Assembly: GCA_030148165.1 (NCBI GenBank)
Contig: JASBTZ010000003.1
Coordinates: 1,116,001-1,180,000 of the forward strand
Direction of reading: 5' to 3'
From: Bacteroidota bacterium
GTDB lineage: Bacteria > Bacteroidota > Bacteroidia > Flavobacteriales_D > Crocinitomicaceae
Length of the DNA stretch: 64,000 nucleotides
Part shown: positions 11,021 through 19,985 of the stretch, piece after piece
Layout: each line of letters starts with the position of its first letter
Numbering within the stretch: position 1 is the stretch's first letter
Program-made: the position numbers and the translations under genes
Notes under the pieces: generated by a model
What the model saw: the letters and a program-made list of their open reading frames with translations, nothing else
The model's database searches: none
Told to the model about the DNA's origin: nothing

Positions 11021-11401
11021 TTATTTAATCTCAACTTCAGCTCCAGCCTCTTCAAGAGATTTCTTAAGACCTTCTGCTTCGTCTTTAGATACACCTTCTT
11101 TCAAAGTTGCAGGTGCACCGTCAACCATATCTTTAGCATCTTTCAAACCTGCTCCAGTAAGTTCTTTTACAAGTTTAACAACCGCAAGCTTTGATCCACC
11201 TGCAGCTTTAAGAATTACGTCGAATTCAGTTTTACCCTCATCCGCAGCTTCACCACCACCAGCAGCAGCGCCACCAGCAACAGCTACAGCAGCAGCTGCA
11301 GGCTCAATTCCGTATTCTTCTTTCAAAATTTCAGCCAATTCGTTAACATCCTTAACAGTAAGGTTTACTAACTCTTCAGCCATCTTTTTTAAATCCGCCA
11401 T
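11021..11401 (-). CDS. rplL: 50S ribosomal protein L7/L12
   Basis: Ala-rich hinge followed by the [41 protein letters not shown]-terminal domain. Confidence 0.98.
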   Translation of the reverse strand: MADLKKMAEELVNLTVKDVNELAEILKEEYGIEPAAAAVAVAGGAAAGGGEAADEGKTEFDVILKAAGGSKLAVVKLVKELTGAGLKDAKDMVDGAPATLKEGVSKDEAEGLKKSLEEAGAEVEIK

Positions 11402-11438
11402 TTTTATTAAAATTTAAATCGGTTCGTAAATAATTAAT

Positions 11439-11960
11439 TTATGCTCTTTCTTCGAGCGTTTTAAGGATACCAGCTAATTTTCCACCAGCTCCTTTAAGTC
11501 CGGAAACAACGTTCTTAGCAGGACTTTGAAGTAATGTAATGATCTCACCAAGTACTTCTTCTTTGCTCTTCATATCAGCAAGTACTTTCACCTGGTCATC
11601 GCCAATGTAAACACCTTCATCAATCCAAGCACCTTTAAGAATCGGCTTATCAGAATTCTTTCTGAAATCTTTGATAAGCTTTGCCGGTACATTACCAACT
11701 TCTGAGAACATGATCGAAGTAGCGCCTTTCAAGACATCCTTCAATTCACTAAAGTCCTTATCTTCCACTTTGTCCATTGCTTTGTTAAGAAGTGTATTCT
11801 TAACAACACGCATTTTAACATTAGCGTTAAAGGCTTTTCTTCTCAGTTTGTTAACTACTTCAACTGTAAGTTCCGCTGTATCCGTCAGATAGATAACATT
11901 GTTACCAGCTAAATCAGCTGCCAAGTCATCTACGTATTTTGCTTTTTCTTCTCTAGTCAT
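11439..11960 (-). CDS. rplJ: 50S ribosomal protein L10
   Basis: MTREEKAKYVDDLAADLAGNNVIYLTDTAELTVEVVNKLRRKAFNANVKMRVVKNTLLNKA. Confidence 0.97.
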   Translation of the reverse strand: MTREEKAKYVDDLAADLAGNNVIYLTDTAELTVEVVNKLRRKAFNANVKMRVVKNTLLNKAMDKVEDKDFSELKDVLKGATSIMFSEVGNVPAKLIKDFRKNSDKPILKGAWIDEGVYIGDDQVKVLADMKSKEEVLGEIITLLQSPAKNVVSGLKGAGGKLAGILKTLEERA

Positions 11961-11972
11961 AATTTCAAGTTT

Positions 11973-12668
11973 TTAAGCAGTTAGTGACTTTGCATCGATC
12001 TGAATACTAGGACTCATCGTTGAGCTTATGTAAACGCTTCTGATATACGTTCCTTTAGCAGACGAAGGCTTCATTTTAACAAGTGTCTGGAGCAACTCAT
12101 TTGCGTTGTCCTTAATCTTGTCTCCATCGAAGCTAGACTTCGCTACCATTGCGTGAACGATACCGTGCTTATCAACTTTAAAGTCGATTTTACCAGCCTT
12201 TACATCGGAAACAGCTTTTGCCACGTCCATAGTCACTGTACCTGTCTTAGGGTTCGGCATGAGTCCTCTTGGTCCTAAAATACGACCTAGAGCACCAACT
12301 TTACCCATCACAGCAGGCATTGTAATAATGACGTCGACATCAGTCCAGCCATCTTTGATTTTTGCGATGTAATCATCCAAACCAACATGGTCAGCACCTG
12401 CTGCTTTTGCTTCCTCCTCCTTATCCGGAGTACAGAGTACCAAGACAGTCATGTCTTTTCCGGTACCATGAGGCAAAGCGACAGATCCACGCACCATTTG
12501 ATTTGCTTTCTTTGGATCAACTCCAAGTCTAACGCATAAATCAACTGAGGCATCAAAATTTGTGGTTGTGACTTCCTTAACTAAATTGCATGCTTCTGCT
12601 AAGGAATAAGCTTTAGTCGAATCTATCTTCGCCAGAGCTTCTTTTCTCTTTTTAGATATTCTTCCCAT
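11973..12668 (-). CDS. rplA: 50S ribosomal protein L1
   Basis: [27 protein letters not shown]...[19 protein letters not shown]. The listed ORF start at 12764 overlaps rplK; ATG at 12668 fits homologs better. Confidence 0.97.
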   Translation of the reverse strand: MGRISKKRKEALAKIDSTKAYSLAEACNLVKEVTTTNFDASVDLCVRLGVDPKKANQMVRGSVALPHGTGKDMTVLVLCTPDKEEEAKAAGADHVGLDDYIAKIKDGWTDVDVIITMPAVMGKVGALGRILGPRGLMPNPKTGTVTMDVAKAVSDVKAGKIDFKVDKHGIVHAMVAKSSFDGDKIKDNANELLQTLVKMKPSSAKGTYIRSVYISSTMSPSIQIDAKSLTA

Positions 12669-12678
12669 AACATTTACA

Positions 12679-13125
12679 TTATTTAGATGGAGGTGCCTCA
12701 CCACCTTTAACATTAACTCCCATACTTCTTGCTGTACCAGCGACCATGCGCATTGCAGAGTCAACGGTAAAACAGTTCATATCCGGTAGCTTATCTTCAG
12801 CAATGATGCGAACTTTATCCCAAGAAATCGTACCTACTTTCATACGATTAGATTCTGAAGAACCTTTCTTGATTTTAGTTTGCTCAAGGATCTGAACGGC
12901 TGCCGGTGGAGTTTTAATTACAAAATCAAAGGACTTATCACTGTAAACAGTAATAACAGCTGGCAATACCTTTCCTGCTTTATCCTGCGTACGAGCATTA
13001 AACTGCTTGCAGAATTCCATAATGTTGACCCCTTTCGCACCAAGTGCGGGACCAACAGGAGGAGCCGGATTGGCTGCGCCACCTCGGATCTGTAATTTGA
13101 TCAAACCTGCGACTTCTTTAGCCAT
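12679..13125 (-). CDS. rplK: 50S ribosomal protein L11
   Basis: [39 protein letters not shown]. Confidence 0.98.
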   Translation of the reverse strand: MAKEVAGLIKLQIRGGAANPAPPVGPALGAKGVNIMEFCKQFNARTQDKAGKVLPAVITVYSDKSFDFVIKTPPAAVQILEQTKIKKGSSESNRMKVGTISWDKVRIIAEDKLPDMNCFTVDSAMRMVAGTARSMGVNVKGGEAPPSK

Positions 13126-13208
13126 TTGTTTTCAAATTGTGTAGTCAAACATGATTACTTGCGGGAAGCTTTAATCGCTTTCATCACTCCTACGGGTTAA
13201 TATTAATC

Positions 13209-13760
13209 TTAAATCTCTTTTTCGACTTGCATGTAGCTAAGCTCCAGCAAGTTCTTTCTTCCAAATATCTTCACCATTACCTTCAGCTTTTTCTTCTCTT
13301 CATTGATCTCGTCAATGATACCGCTGAAGTTGTTGAACGGTCCATCTATTACTTTAACAGATTCACCAACAACAAATGGTATTTTCATTTCTTCTTCTGT
13401 TTCTGATAGCTCATCTACTTTACCTAGTATTCGATTCACTTCAGACAAACGCATTGGCGATGGCTCTCCACCTTTTTCTGTTCCCAGAAAACCAATTACG
13501 TTTGGAATGCTTTTGATCACGTGAGGTACTTCTCCAACCAACGCAGCTTCAACAAGCACATATCCCGGCAAGTACGCTTTTTCCTTACTCACCTTTTTAC
13601 CATTACGGATCTGGAATACTTTCTCAGTAGGTATCAATACCTGACCAATGTAATCCTGCAAGTTCAAACGCGAGATCTCCACATCAAGGTATTCCTTGAC
13701 CTTCTTCTCCTTGCCACTAATGGCTCTAACAACATACCAACGCTTTTTGATCTCTTCCAT
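13209..13760 (-). CDS. nusG: Transcription termination/antitermination protein NusG
   Basis: KRWYVVRAISGKEKKVKEYL; KOW motif FVVGESVKVIDGPFNNFSGIIDEI. Confidence 0.97.
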   Translation of the reverse strand: MEEIKKRWYVVRAISGKEKKVKEYLDVEISRLNLQDYIGQVLIPTEKVFQIRNGKKVSKEKAYLPGYVLVEAALVGEVPHVIKSIPNVIGFLGTEKGGEPSPMRLSEVNRILGKVDELSETEEEMKIPFVVGESVKVIDGPFNNFSGIIDEINEEKKKLKVMVKIFGRKNLLELSYMQVEKEI

Positions 13761-13771
13761 TAGTTAGTCGT

Positions 13772-13993
13772 TTAAAACATTTGATAAATGAAACCAAGTA
13801 TTCCTTTCCAGGTAGAGTTTGAATCCCCTGTAATACCGAACACAAAATCCATTGCGAAAATGATCAACGCAATAAGCACAGAAGCCACAACGACAATAAT
13901 CGTATTGGCTTGCAATTCTTTCCATGTTGGCCATGTCACCCGATGAACCATTTCGGTCACCGTTTCATTTATATATTCCTTTACCTTCGACAT
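13772..13993 (-). CDS. secE: Preprotein translocase subunit SecE
   Basis: KVKEYINETVTEMVHRVTWPTWKELQANTIIVVVASVLIALIIFAMDFVF. Confidence 0.95.
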   Translation of the reverse strand: MSKVKEYINETVTEMVHRVTWPTWKELQANTIIVVVASVLIALIIFAMDFVFGITGDSNSTWKGILGFIYQMF

Positions 13994-14006
13994 CTCTTCT
14001 TTTTAG

Positions 14007-14079
14007 CACGGGCGGTAGGACTCGAACCCACGACCAATGGTTTTGGAGACCACTACTCTACCAACTGAGCTACACCCGT
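14007..14079 (-). tRNA. tRNA-Trp (CCA anticodon)
   Basis: ACGGGTGTAGCTCAGTTGGTAGAGTAGTGGTCTCCAAAACCATTGGTCGTGGGTTCGAGTCCTACCGCCCGTG; 7-bp acceptor stem and T-loop present. Confidence 0.95.
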
Positions 14080-14128
14080 ATAAAAGGGGGAGACTAGCTC
14101 CCCCTAATTATAGTTGTGTGTTTTTACC

Positions 14129-15316
14129 TTACGATACGATCTCTGTAACCTGACCAGCACCTACTGTTCTACCACCTTCACGGATAGCGAAACGTAGACC
14201 TTTGTCCATTGCTACAGGAACGATTAACTTAACGTTAATAGTAACGTTATCACCTGGCATTACCATTTCACGACCATCAGTCAAGAAAATCTCACCAGTT
14301 ACGTCTGTTGTTCTGAAGTAGAACTGAGGACGGTATTTGTTGTGGAAAGGAGTGTGACGACCACCTTCTTCTTTCTTCAATACGTAGATCTCAGCCTTGA
14401 ACTCAGTGTGAGGAGTAGTTGAACCTGGTTTACAGATTACCATTCCTCTTTTGATATCAGACTTTTCAATACCACGTAGCAACAATCCTACGTTATCTCC
14501 AGCTTCTCCTCTGTCAAGAATCTTACGGAACATCTCAACCCCTGTCACAGTAGATGAAAGTTTTTCATCACCCATTCCAAGAATATCAACTGGATCTCCA
14601 GTGTTTACAACACCTGTTTCGATACGTCCTGTTGCTACAGTACCACGACCAGTAATTGTAAATACGTCCTCTACCGGCATCAAGAAATCTTTCTCGATAT
14701 CACGCGGAGGAAGTTCGATATAAGTATCAACTGCTTCCATCAATTCATTTACCTTCTCAACCCACTTATCTTCACCGTTCAATGCACCTAGTGCAGATCC
14801 TTGGATGATCGGAGTGTTGTCTCCATCATAATCATAGAATGAAAGTAGTTCTCTGATTTCCATCTCAACTAGTTCAAGTAGCTCCTCGTCATCAACCATG
14901 TCCACCTTGTTCATGAATACAACGATTCTTGGAACACCAACCTGACGTCCTAGAAGGATGTGCTCACGAGTCTGTGGCATTGGTCCATCTGTAGCCGCAA
15001 CTACAAGGATAGCACCGTCCATTTGAGCAGCACCAGTAACCATGTTCTTTACGTAATCCGCGTGACCTGGACAGTCAACGTGAGCGTAGTGACGGTTAGC
15101 CGTTTCATACTCAATGTGAGATGTGTTAATAGTAATACCTCTTTCTTTCTCTTCTGGCGCATTATCGATAGATGAGAAATCGCGAGACTCTGCAAGACCT
15201 TGAGCAGACAATACTGATGAGATTGCTGCTGTCAAAGTCGTTTTTCCGTGGTCTACGTGACCAATTGTTCCAATGTTTACGTGTGGTTTGGAACGATCGA
15301 AATTTTCCTTAGCCAT
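14129..15316 (-). CDS. tuf: Elongation factor Tu
   Basis: 395 aa; [45 protein letters not shown]. Confidence 0.99.
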   Translation of the reverse strand: MAKENFDRSKPHVNIGTIGHVDHGKTTLTAAISSVLSAQGLAESRDFSSIDNAPEEKERGITINTSHIEYETANRHYAHVDCPGHADYVKNMVTGAAQMDGAILVVAATDGPMPQTREHILLGRQVGVPRIVVFMNKVDMVDDEELLELVEMEIRELLSFYDYDGDNTPIIQGSALGALNGEDKWVEKVNELMEAVDTYIELPPRDIEKDFLMPVEDVFTITGRGTVATGRIETGVVNTGDPVDILGMGDEKLSSTVTGVEMFRKILDRGEAGDNVGLLLRGIEKSDIKRGMVICKPGSTTPHTEFKAEIYVLKKEEGGRHTPFHNKYRPQFYFRTTDVTGEIFLTDGREMVMPGDNVTINVKLIVPVAMDKGLRFAIREGGRTVGAGQVTEIVS

Positions 15317-15409
15317 TTTTCTTCTTTTTGTTACTTAGTTATTAATCTAAACTTTTATATATGCAAAATTTCACCCGCTTCGCGGATGAAAAAAATTACG
15401 CTTCTCCAG

Positions 15410-15481
15410 AGCCAATGACGAGAATTGAACTCGTGACCTCTTCCTTACCAAGGAAGCGCTCTACCACTGAGCTACATCGGC
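15410..15481 (-). tRNA. tRNA-Thr (GGT)
   Basis: GCCGATGTAGCTCAGTGGTAGAGCGCTTCCTTGGTAAGGAAGAGGTCACGAGTTCAATTCTCGTCATTGGCT. Confidence 0.95.
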
Positions 15482-15502
15482 ACTAAATTCTTTCAAAAAA
15501 TG

Positions 15503-15575
15503 AGCGGGAGACGAGATTCGAACTCGCGACCCTCAGCTTGGAAGGCTGACGCTCTACCAACTGAGCTACTCCCGC
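15503..15575 (-). tRNA. tRNA-Gly (TCC)
   Basis: GCGGGAGTAGCTCAGTTGGTAGAGCGTCAGCCTTCCAAGCTGAGGGTCGCGAGTTCGAATCTCGTCTCCCGCT. Confidence 0.95.
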
Positions 15576-15591
15576 TTAAATACAGTATCTG

Positions 15592-15673
15592 TGGGGAGAG
15601 CAGGATTCGAACCTGCGAAGGTAAAACCAACAGATTTACAGTCTGTCCTCGTTGGCCGCTTGAGTATCTCCCC
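15592..15673 (-). tRNA. tRNA-Tyr (GTA)
   Basis: Type II tRNA with a long variable arm: GGGGAGATACTCAAGCGGCCAACGAGGACAGACTGTAAATCTGTTGG...GGTTCGAATCCTGCTCTCCCCA. Confidence 0.95.
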
Positions 15674-15687
15674 AACATATCGTTTTG

Positions 15688-15761
15688 AGCCGATGGAGGG
15701 ACTCGAACCCCCGACCTGCTGATTACAAATCAGCTGCTCTAGCCAGCTGAGCTACATCGGC
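15688..15761 (-). tRNA. tRNA-Thr (TGT)
   Basis: GCCGATGTAGCTCAGCTGGCTAGAGCAGCTGATTTGTAATCAGCAGGTCGGGGGTTCGAGTCCCTCCATCGGCT. Confidence 0.95.
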
Positions 15762-15883
15762 ACAATTGTTGGTAATTCAATATTTGAAAGAACTTTAAAA
15801 AACCCCGTTTCCATTTCGGGAGTGCAAATTTATGAAACAATTCTGTTAAAACAAGCACAAAACTAGATTTTTTTAAATAAAAA

Positions 15884-15910
15884 AAAGAGCCGCTAAATCA
15901 GCGGCTCTTT
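15884..15910 (-). terminator. Intrinsic terminator downstream of hpf
   Basis: AAAGAGCCGCT-AAATC-AGCGGCTCTTT, perfect 11-bp stem, flanked by A and T tracts. Confidence 0.85.
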
Positions 15911-15930
15911 TCTTTAAAGTTCGTTTCTCT

Positions 15931-16224
15931 TTATGCGTGTTTTACCTTATGTCTACTTACCTGTTTCTTTAATGCAGAAACCGCCAGATCAGTAGCCTCT
16001 TCAAAACTTTTGCATTGCTTTCTAGCAAACAACTCATTTCCAGGAACTATCAGCTTTACTTCTGCGACTTTATTCTCCTTTTCGGTGTTCTTACTCACCT
16101 TTAAATAAACTTCACTTGCAATGATGTTGTCGTACATCAATTCGAGTTTTTTGACTTTCTCATGAATGAAGTTGACTAGTTTCTGATCCGCAGTAAAATG
16201 GACCGTGTTTACTTTAAAATCCAT
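15931..16224 (-). CDS. hpf: Ribosome hibernation promoting factor family (HPF/RaiA, short form)
   Basis: 97 aa MDFKVNTVHFTADQKLVNFIHEKVKKLELMYDNIIASEVYLKV...FARKQCKSFEEATDLAVSALKKQVSRHK. Confidence 0.9.
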   Translation of the reverse strand: MDFKVNTVHFTADQKLVNFIHEKVKKLELMYDNIIASEVYLKVSKNTEKENKVAEVKLIVPGNELFARKQCKSFEEATDLAVSALKKQVSRHKVKHA

Positions 16225-16228
16225 ACGC

Positions 16229-17104
16229 CTATTTTTTTTGACCTCTTGGATGGGCCTGTGAATATATTTTAGTTAACTCAGCGAACGAATTATGGGTATA
16301 AATCTGTGTTGCAGACAAATTAGCGTGACCCAACAATTCTTTCAGAACCTCGAGACCCGCTCCGTTATTTAACATGTGCGTTGCAAACGTGTGCCGTAAA
16401 ACGTGCGGACTTTTTTTCTCTAAGTTCGTCGTCTCCGTAAGGTAATTATTTATTTTCCTATAGACAAACTTCGGATATAGTTTTTTGCCGTTTTTTAACA
16501 CAAAAAAAAGCGGAGTAGCTATCTCAATCTCAATGCGCAAATCCCTATACCTTTTAATCAACTCATGGAGCTCTTTAGAGATCGGTATCACACGTTCCTT
16601 ATTCCTTTTTCCTAAGACTTTTATGGTCGTCTCAGAGACGTCTACATCCTTCAACTCTATTAACTCACTGGATCGAATTCCGGTTTGATAAAACATCTCG
16701 AACATCAGCCGATCACGCATGCCTTCAAAGTCATTCGTAAAAATGATATCAATTCGGGTTGGTTCAAGATCCTTTTGCTGAGCAAATGAAGGTAAACGTT
16801 TAGATACCTTCGGCCCCTTAACTCCCTTCATTGGTGAAGATTCCAATTTACCTTCTCGTACCAACCACTTAAAATAAGTGCGTAGCGTAGATAATTTCCG
16901 ATTGACAGAAGTGTTACTGAGGTCCTCGTCGATCAATGACACCATCCAGCCTCTTATTAATCGTTCATCTACTTCTTTCAGATCTTTCTCGTGGCTAATC
17001 CCTGTAAATGAGAGAAACTGGTCGAGATCTTTTAAATATGCTGTACAGGTATGCTCAGAAAATCGCTTCTCAATAATGATATGTTCTTTGAAATTTTCGA
17101 GCAT
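16229..17104 (-). CDS. xerC: Tyrosine recombinase, XerC/XerD-like
   Basis: Catalytic R...HxxR...H...Y: TGIRSSEL, SPHVLRHTFATHMLNNGAGLEVLKELLGHANLSATQIYTH. Confidence 0.93.
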   Translation of the reverse strand: MLENFKEHIIIEKRFSEHTCTAYLKDLDQFLSFTGISHEKDLKEVDERLIRGWMVSLIDEDLSNTSVNRKLSTLRTYFKWLVREGKLESSPMKGVKGPKVSKRLPSFAQQKDLEPTRIDIIFTNDFEGMRDRLMFEMFYQTGIRSSELIELKDVDVSETTIKVLGKRNKERVIPISKELHELIKRYRDLRIEIEIATPLFFVLKNGKKLYPKFVYRKINNYLTETTNLEKKSPHVLRHTFATHMLNNGAGLEVLKELLGHANLSATQIYTHNSFAELTKIYSQAHPRGQKK

Positions 17105-17108
17105 AAAA

Positions 17109-17133
17109 AAAGGAACTGTGTTACAGTTCCTTT
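17109..17133 (-). terminator. Intrinsic terminator downstream of rpsU
   Basis: AAAGGAACTGT-GTT-ACAGTTCCTTT perfect stem, T-tract on the minus strand. Confidence 0.8.
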
Positions 17134-17161
17134 AACGTATAAAATCTTCGAATTGTTTCAA

Positions 17162-17353
17162 TTAAAACTCTTCGTCTCTTAGTTGCTGTTTGTAAGCCGC
17201 TTTGATAATTTCTTGTCTTCTTTTAACTGAAGGTTTAGTAAATTCTCTTCTTTCGCGAAGCTGACGCATCACTTTCGTTTTCTCAAACTTCTTTTTGTAC
17301 TTCTTGATAGCACGTTCGATGTTTTCTCCTTCTTTTACTGGAATAATTAACAT
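17162..17353 (-). CDS. rpsU: 30S ribosomal protein S21
   Basis: MLIIPVKEGENIERAIKKYKKKFEKTKVMRQLRERREFTKPSVKRR. Confidence 0.97.
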   Translation of the reverse strand: MLIIPVKEGENIERAIKKYKKKFEKTKVMRQLRERREFTKPSVKRRQEIIKAAYKQQLRDEEF

Positions 17354-17386
17354 ATTCTATACCTCTTTTTTAAAATTATCGGACGG

Positions 17387-17415
17387 CAAATATACGATTA
17401 AATTTAAATAAACAA
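17387..17415 (-). promoter_or_regulatory. Bacteroidetes-type promoter for rpsU (TTG - 18 nt - TATATTTG)
   Basis: Minus strand: TTG at 17415-17413, TATATTTG at 17394-17387, matching the TAnnTTTG -7 consensus. Confidence 0.7.
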
Positions 17416-17418
17416 CAG

Positions 17419-18558
17419 TTATTTTAATAATTCTCTAGAAATTACGAGCTTCTGAATTTCAGAAGTTCCTTCTCCAATTGTCATCAATTTTGCGTCTCTT
17501 AAAAACTTCTCTGCCGGGTATTCTTTTGTGTAACCATATCCACCCATTATCTGAACTGCCTCGTTTCCACATTTTACTGAAACCTCACTGGCATAGTACT
17601 TAGCATAAGCTCCTTCTTTGGTTACCGGCATCTTATTATTCTTCAAATAAGCAGCCTGATAGGTTAAAAGTTCTGCAGCTTCAACTTCAGTAGCCATATC
17701 TGCCAGTTTAAATGCGATTGCCTGGAAACTGGAAATTGGTTTTCCGAATTGCTCTCTTTCTTTTGAGTACTTAACAGATGCCTCGTAAGCTCCACGAGCA
17801 ACCCCACAAGCCAATGCCGCAATAGAGATACGACCACCGTCCAGTACTTGCATCGCCTGAATGAATCCCATTCCTACTTCGCCAATAACATTTGCAGCTG
17901 GAACGCGACAATTATCAAATATCAACTCAGCCGTTTCGCTCGCACGCACTCCGAGTTTGTCTTTAATCTTAACAGCCGAGAAACCAGGTGTTCCTTTTTC
18001 AATAATAAAGGCGGTAATACCTCTACTATCTAAAAGCTCTCCTGTTCTTACCAGAACCACAGAAACATCTCCTGACAGTCCGTGTGTGATCCAGTTTTTT
18101 GCACCATTGATCACCCAATCATCTCCGTCTTTAACGGCTGTGGTTTTCATTCGCATAGCATCCGATCCTGTATTCGGCTCCGTCAATCCCCAAGCACCAA
18201 TAAACTCACCGCTAGCTAGCTTTGGTAAATACTTTTTCTTTTGTTCTTCTGAACCATGGTAATAAATGTGACCTGTACAAAGGGAATTATGTGCTGCAAC
18301 ACTTAGTCCAACACCGCCGCAAACCTTGCCTAATTCGATCAAGGCTGTGACATATTCAAAATATCCAAAACCACTACCACCGTATTCCTCTGGTATATAG
18401 ATCCCGAGTAGACCCAATTCGCCCAGTTTTTTCATTGTATCCACGGGGAAATACTCCTCCGCATCCCATTTATTGAGATTGGGTCTGATTTCCTTCTCCG
18501 CGAAATCACGCACCATTTGTGCGATCATCTTCTGATTTTCATCTAACTCAAAATCCAT
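17419..18558 (-). CDS. Acyl-CoA dehydrogenase
   Basis: GAWGLTEPNTGSDAMRMKTTAVKDGDDWVINGAKNWITHG; QIMGGYGYTKEYPAEKFLRDAKLMTIGEGTSEIQKLVISREL. Confidence 0.95.
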   Translation of the reverse strand: MDFELDENQKMIAQMVRDFAEKEIRPNLNKWDAEEYFPVDTMKKLGELGLLGIYIPEEYGGSGFGYFEYVTALIELGKVCGGVGLSVAAHNSLCTGHIYYHGSEEQKKKYLPKLASGEFIGAWGLTEPNTGSDAMRMKTTAVKDGDDWVINGAKNWITHGLSGDVSVVLVRTGELLDSRGITAFIIEKGTPGFSAVKIKDKLGVRASETAELIFDNCRVPAANVIGEVGMGFIQAMQVLDGGRISIAALACGVARGAYEASVKYSKEREQFGKPISSFQAIAFKLADMATEVEAAELLTYQAAYLKNNKMPVTKEGAYAKYYASEVSVKCGNEAVQIMGGYGYTKEYPAEKFLRDAKLMTIGEGTSEIQKLVISRELLK

Positions 18559-18591
18559 GTTGATTAGCTTAATACGTCTGTGTGCAAGATT

Positions 18592-19122
18592 CTAATAGCG
18601 CACTAAATTAAAAATATTGTCTGAAATCTCTTTAATTTTTTCGTCACCATTCAAAAAATCCAATGAGACTAGAAAATTAAATCCTGCAACAATCCCACCT
18701 GCCGACTCAATCAATCTTGCCGCTGCTTCCGCCGATCCACCCGTTGCCAAAAGATCGTCGTGAATAAGTACTCGTTGCTGATGATCGACCGCATCCTCGT
18801 GAATCTCAATCGTAGCGCTACCATATTCCAGATCGTAATCATAGCTGAGCTTCTTGTAAGGTAGCTTCCCTTTCTTCCTAATCAATATAAAGGGAACCCC
18901 AAGCTTCATAGCAAGTGGATATCCGAATAAGAACCCGCGACTTTCGATCCCCGCAACAACATCAATTTCCTGATCTTTATAATAATCGTGCAAGTACTCC
19001 AGAATTTCATTAGAAAGCACCGGATCCTTCATGATAGGCGTTATGTCTTTGAAAACAATTCCCGGTTTGGGAAAATCCTGTATATCTCGGATCGTATTTT
19101 TTAATTTTTCTTCTACTGTCAT
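18592..19122 (-). CDS. apt: Adenine phosphoribosyltransferase
   Basis: FPKPGIVFKDITPIMKDP; IESRGFLFGYPLA; PRPP loop VLIHDDLLATGGSAEAA. Confidence 0.95.
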   Translation of the reverse strand: MTVEEKLKNTIRDIQDFPKPGIVFKDITPIMKDPVLSNEILEYLHDYYKDQEIDVVAGIESRGFLFGYPLAMKLGVPFILIRKKGKLPYKKLSYDYDLEYGSATIEIHEDAVDHQQRVLIHDDLLATGGSAEAAARLIESAGGIVAGFNFLVSLDFLNGDEKIKEISDNIFNLVRY

Positions 19123-19979
19123 TAATCTGTTGTTAAATATGGCTCCAACTTCTCGAACAGTTCGCGATCAATAAGTTTTGAGTTCATGATGTCCTGGACC
19201 TTCTGAAACGGACCATGTTGTGTCCTGTAATTAATTATGGAGTTTGCCTGTTTGTAATTCAAATAAGGATGTTTCTTTAATTCGTCCAATTCTACCTCAT
19301 TGATGTGAATCCTGGATACCAATTTAGCATCAACATAGAGATACGGACTCATCTGATCGAACTTCTCAGAATCCATTTTATATACTTCCAGCAACTGTTC
19401 CTTGGACACAAATCCTCCCAGCGCATTCCGATAAGCAACAATCTTATTCCCAAAATAAGGCCCAATCCCGGGAACCTCCTGAAGTGATTCGCTTGTTCCG
19501 GAATTCAGTTCGATCAAAATAGTTTTATTCTCTTTTAGCTGTTTCACATCTACCTTATCAGATTGCTTTGCGGGATAATAAGTCGAATCTTTAATCAATT
19601 CAAACAATTTCTCAGGCAATACAAAGATTCGTTTCAGGTCTTCGTTTGATGAAATTCCGTGGCTCGTAAATTTTACGATGACATCTGCTTGTTTTTCCGA
19701 TAAGCCCATGTCGATCCAGTCTTGCTTTAGTAATCCATTGGGGTCGAATTTCGATTCCGGAATGCGATAAGTTTTAACTTTCTTATCGTTCTTATTGCTT
19801 TGTTTTGATCGACTATTTTGAACTACTAATTGTGCCTCTCGCTTCTTAATTTCTTCGAAGGAAAATTTAAGTTGATCATCGGGAATCAAGGCCGACAATA
19901 ATCTAGGAGCAAGACTGATGAGAAGAACAAGTACAATCAACCAAGTGATTCCCCGTCTATTTCTTCTCGATATCGCCAT
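19122..19979 (-). CDS. Helix-hairpin-helix (ComEA-like) protein with an N-terminal TM segment
   Basis: Repeated HhH modules: LIELNSGTSESLQEVPGIGPYFGNKIVAYRNALGGFVSKEQLLEVY and IHINEVELDELKKHPYLNYKQANSIINYRTQHGPFQ. Confidence 0.85.
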   Translation of the reverse strand: MAISRRNRRGITWLIVLVLLISLAPRLLSALIPDDQLKFSFEEIKKREAQLVVQNSRSKQSNKNDKKVKTYRIPESKFDPNGLLKQDWIDMGLSEKQADVIVKFTSHGISSNEDLKRIFVLPEKLFELIKDSTYYPAKQSDKVDVKQLKENKTILIELNSGTSESLQEVPGIGPYFGNKIVAYRNALGGFVSKEQLLEVYKMDSEKFDQMSPYLYVDAKLVSRIHINEVELDELKKHPYLNYKQANSIINYRTQHGPFQKVQDIMNSKLIDRELFEKLEPYLTTD

Positions 19980-19985
19980 GTTTGA

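Noticed and set aside
10926-11417. 163-aa plus-strand ORF
   Set aside because: Ala/Ser/Pro-rich antisense shadow of rplL; rplL is unmistakable on the other strand.
11973-12764. Extended 263-aa rplA ORF
   Set aside because: The first 32 residues overlap rplK and do not resemble L1; ATG at 12668 matches the conserved N-terminus.
15370-15390. TTCACCCGC-TTC-GCGGATGAA hairpin between tRNA-Thr(GGT) and tuf
   Set aside because: 8 of 9 stem matches and could be an RNA-processing or attenuation hairpin, but too weak alone to call as a regulatory feature.
15493-15688. Short ORFs on both strands over the tRNA cluster
   Set aside because: They overlap well-formed tRNA-Gly and tRNA-Tyr genes.
16229-17104. 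Phage or integron integrase
   Set aside because: It is a tyrosine recombinase, but sits between hpf and rpsU in a housekeeping context with no attachment site or cargo; XerC/D-like is the simpler reading.
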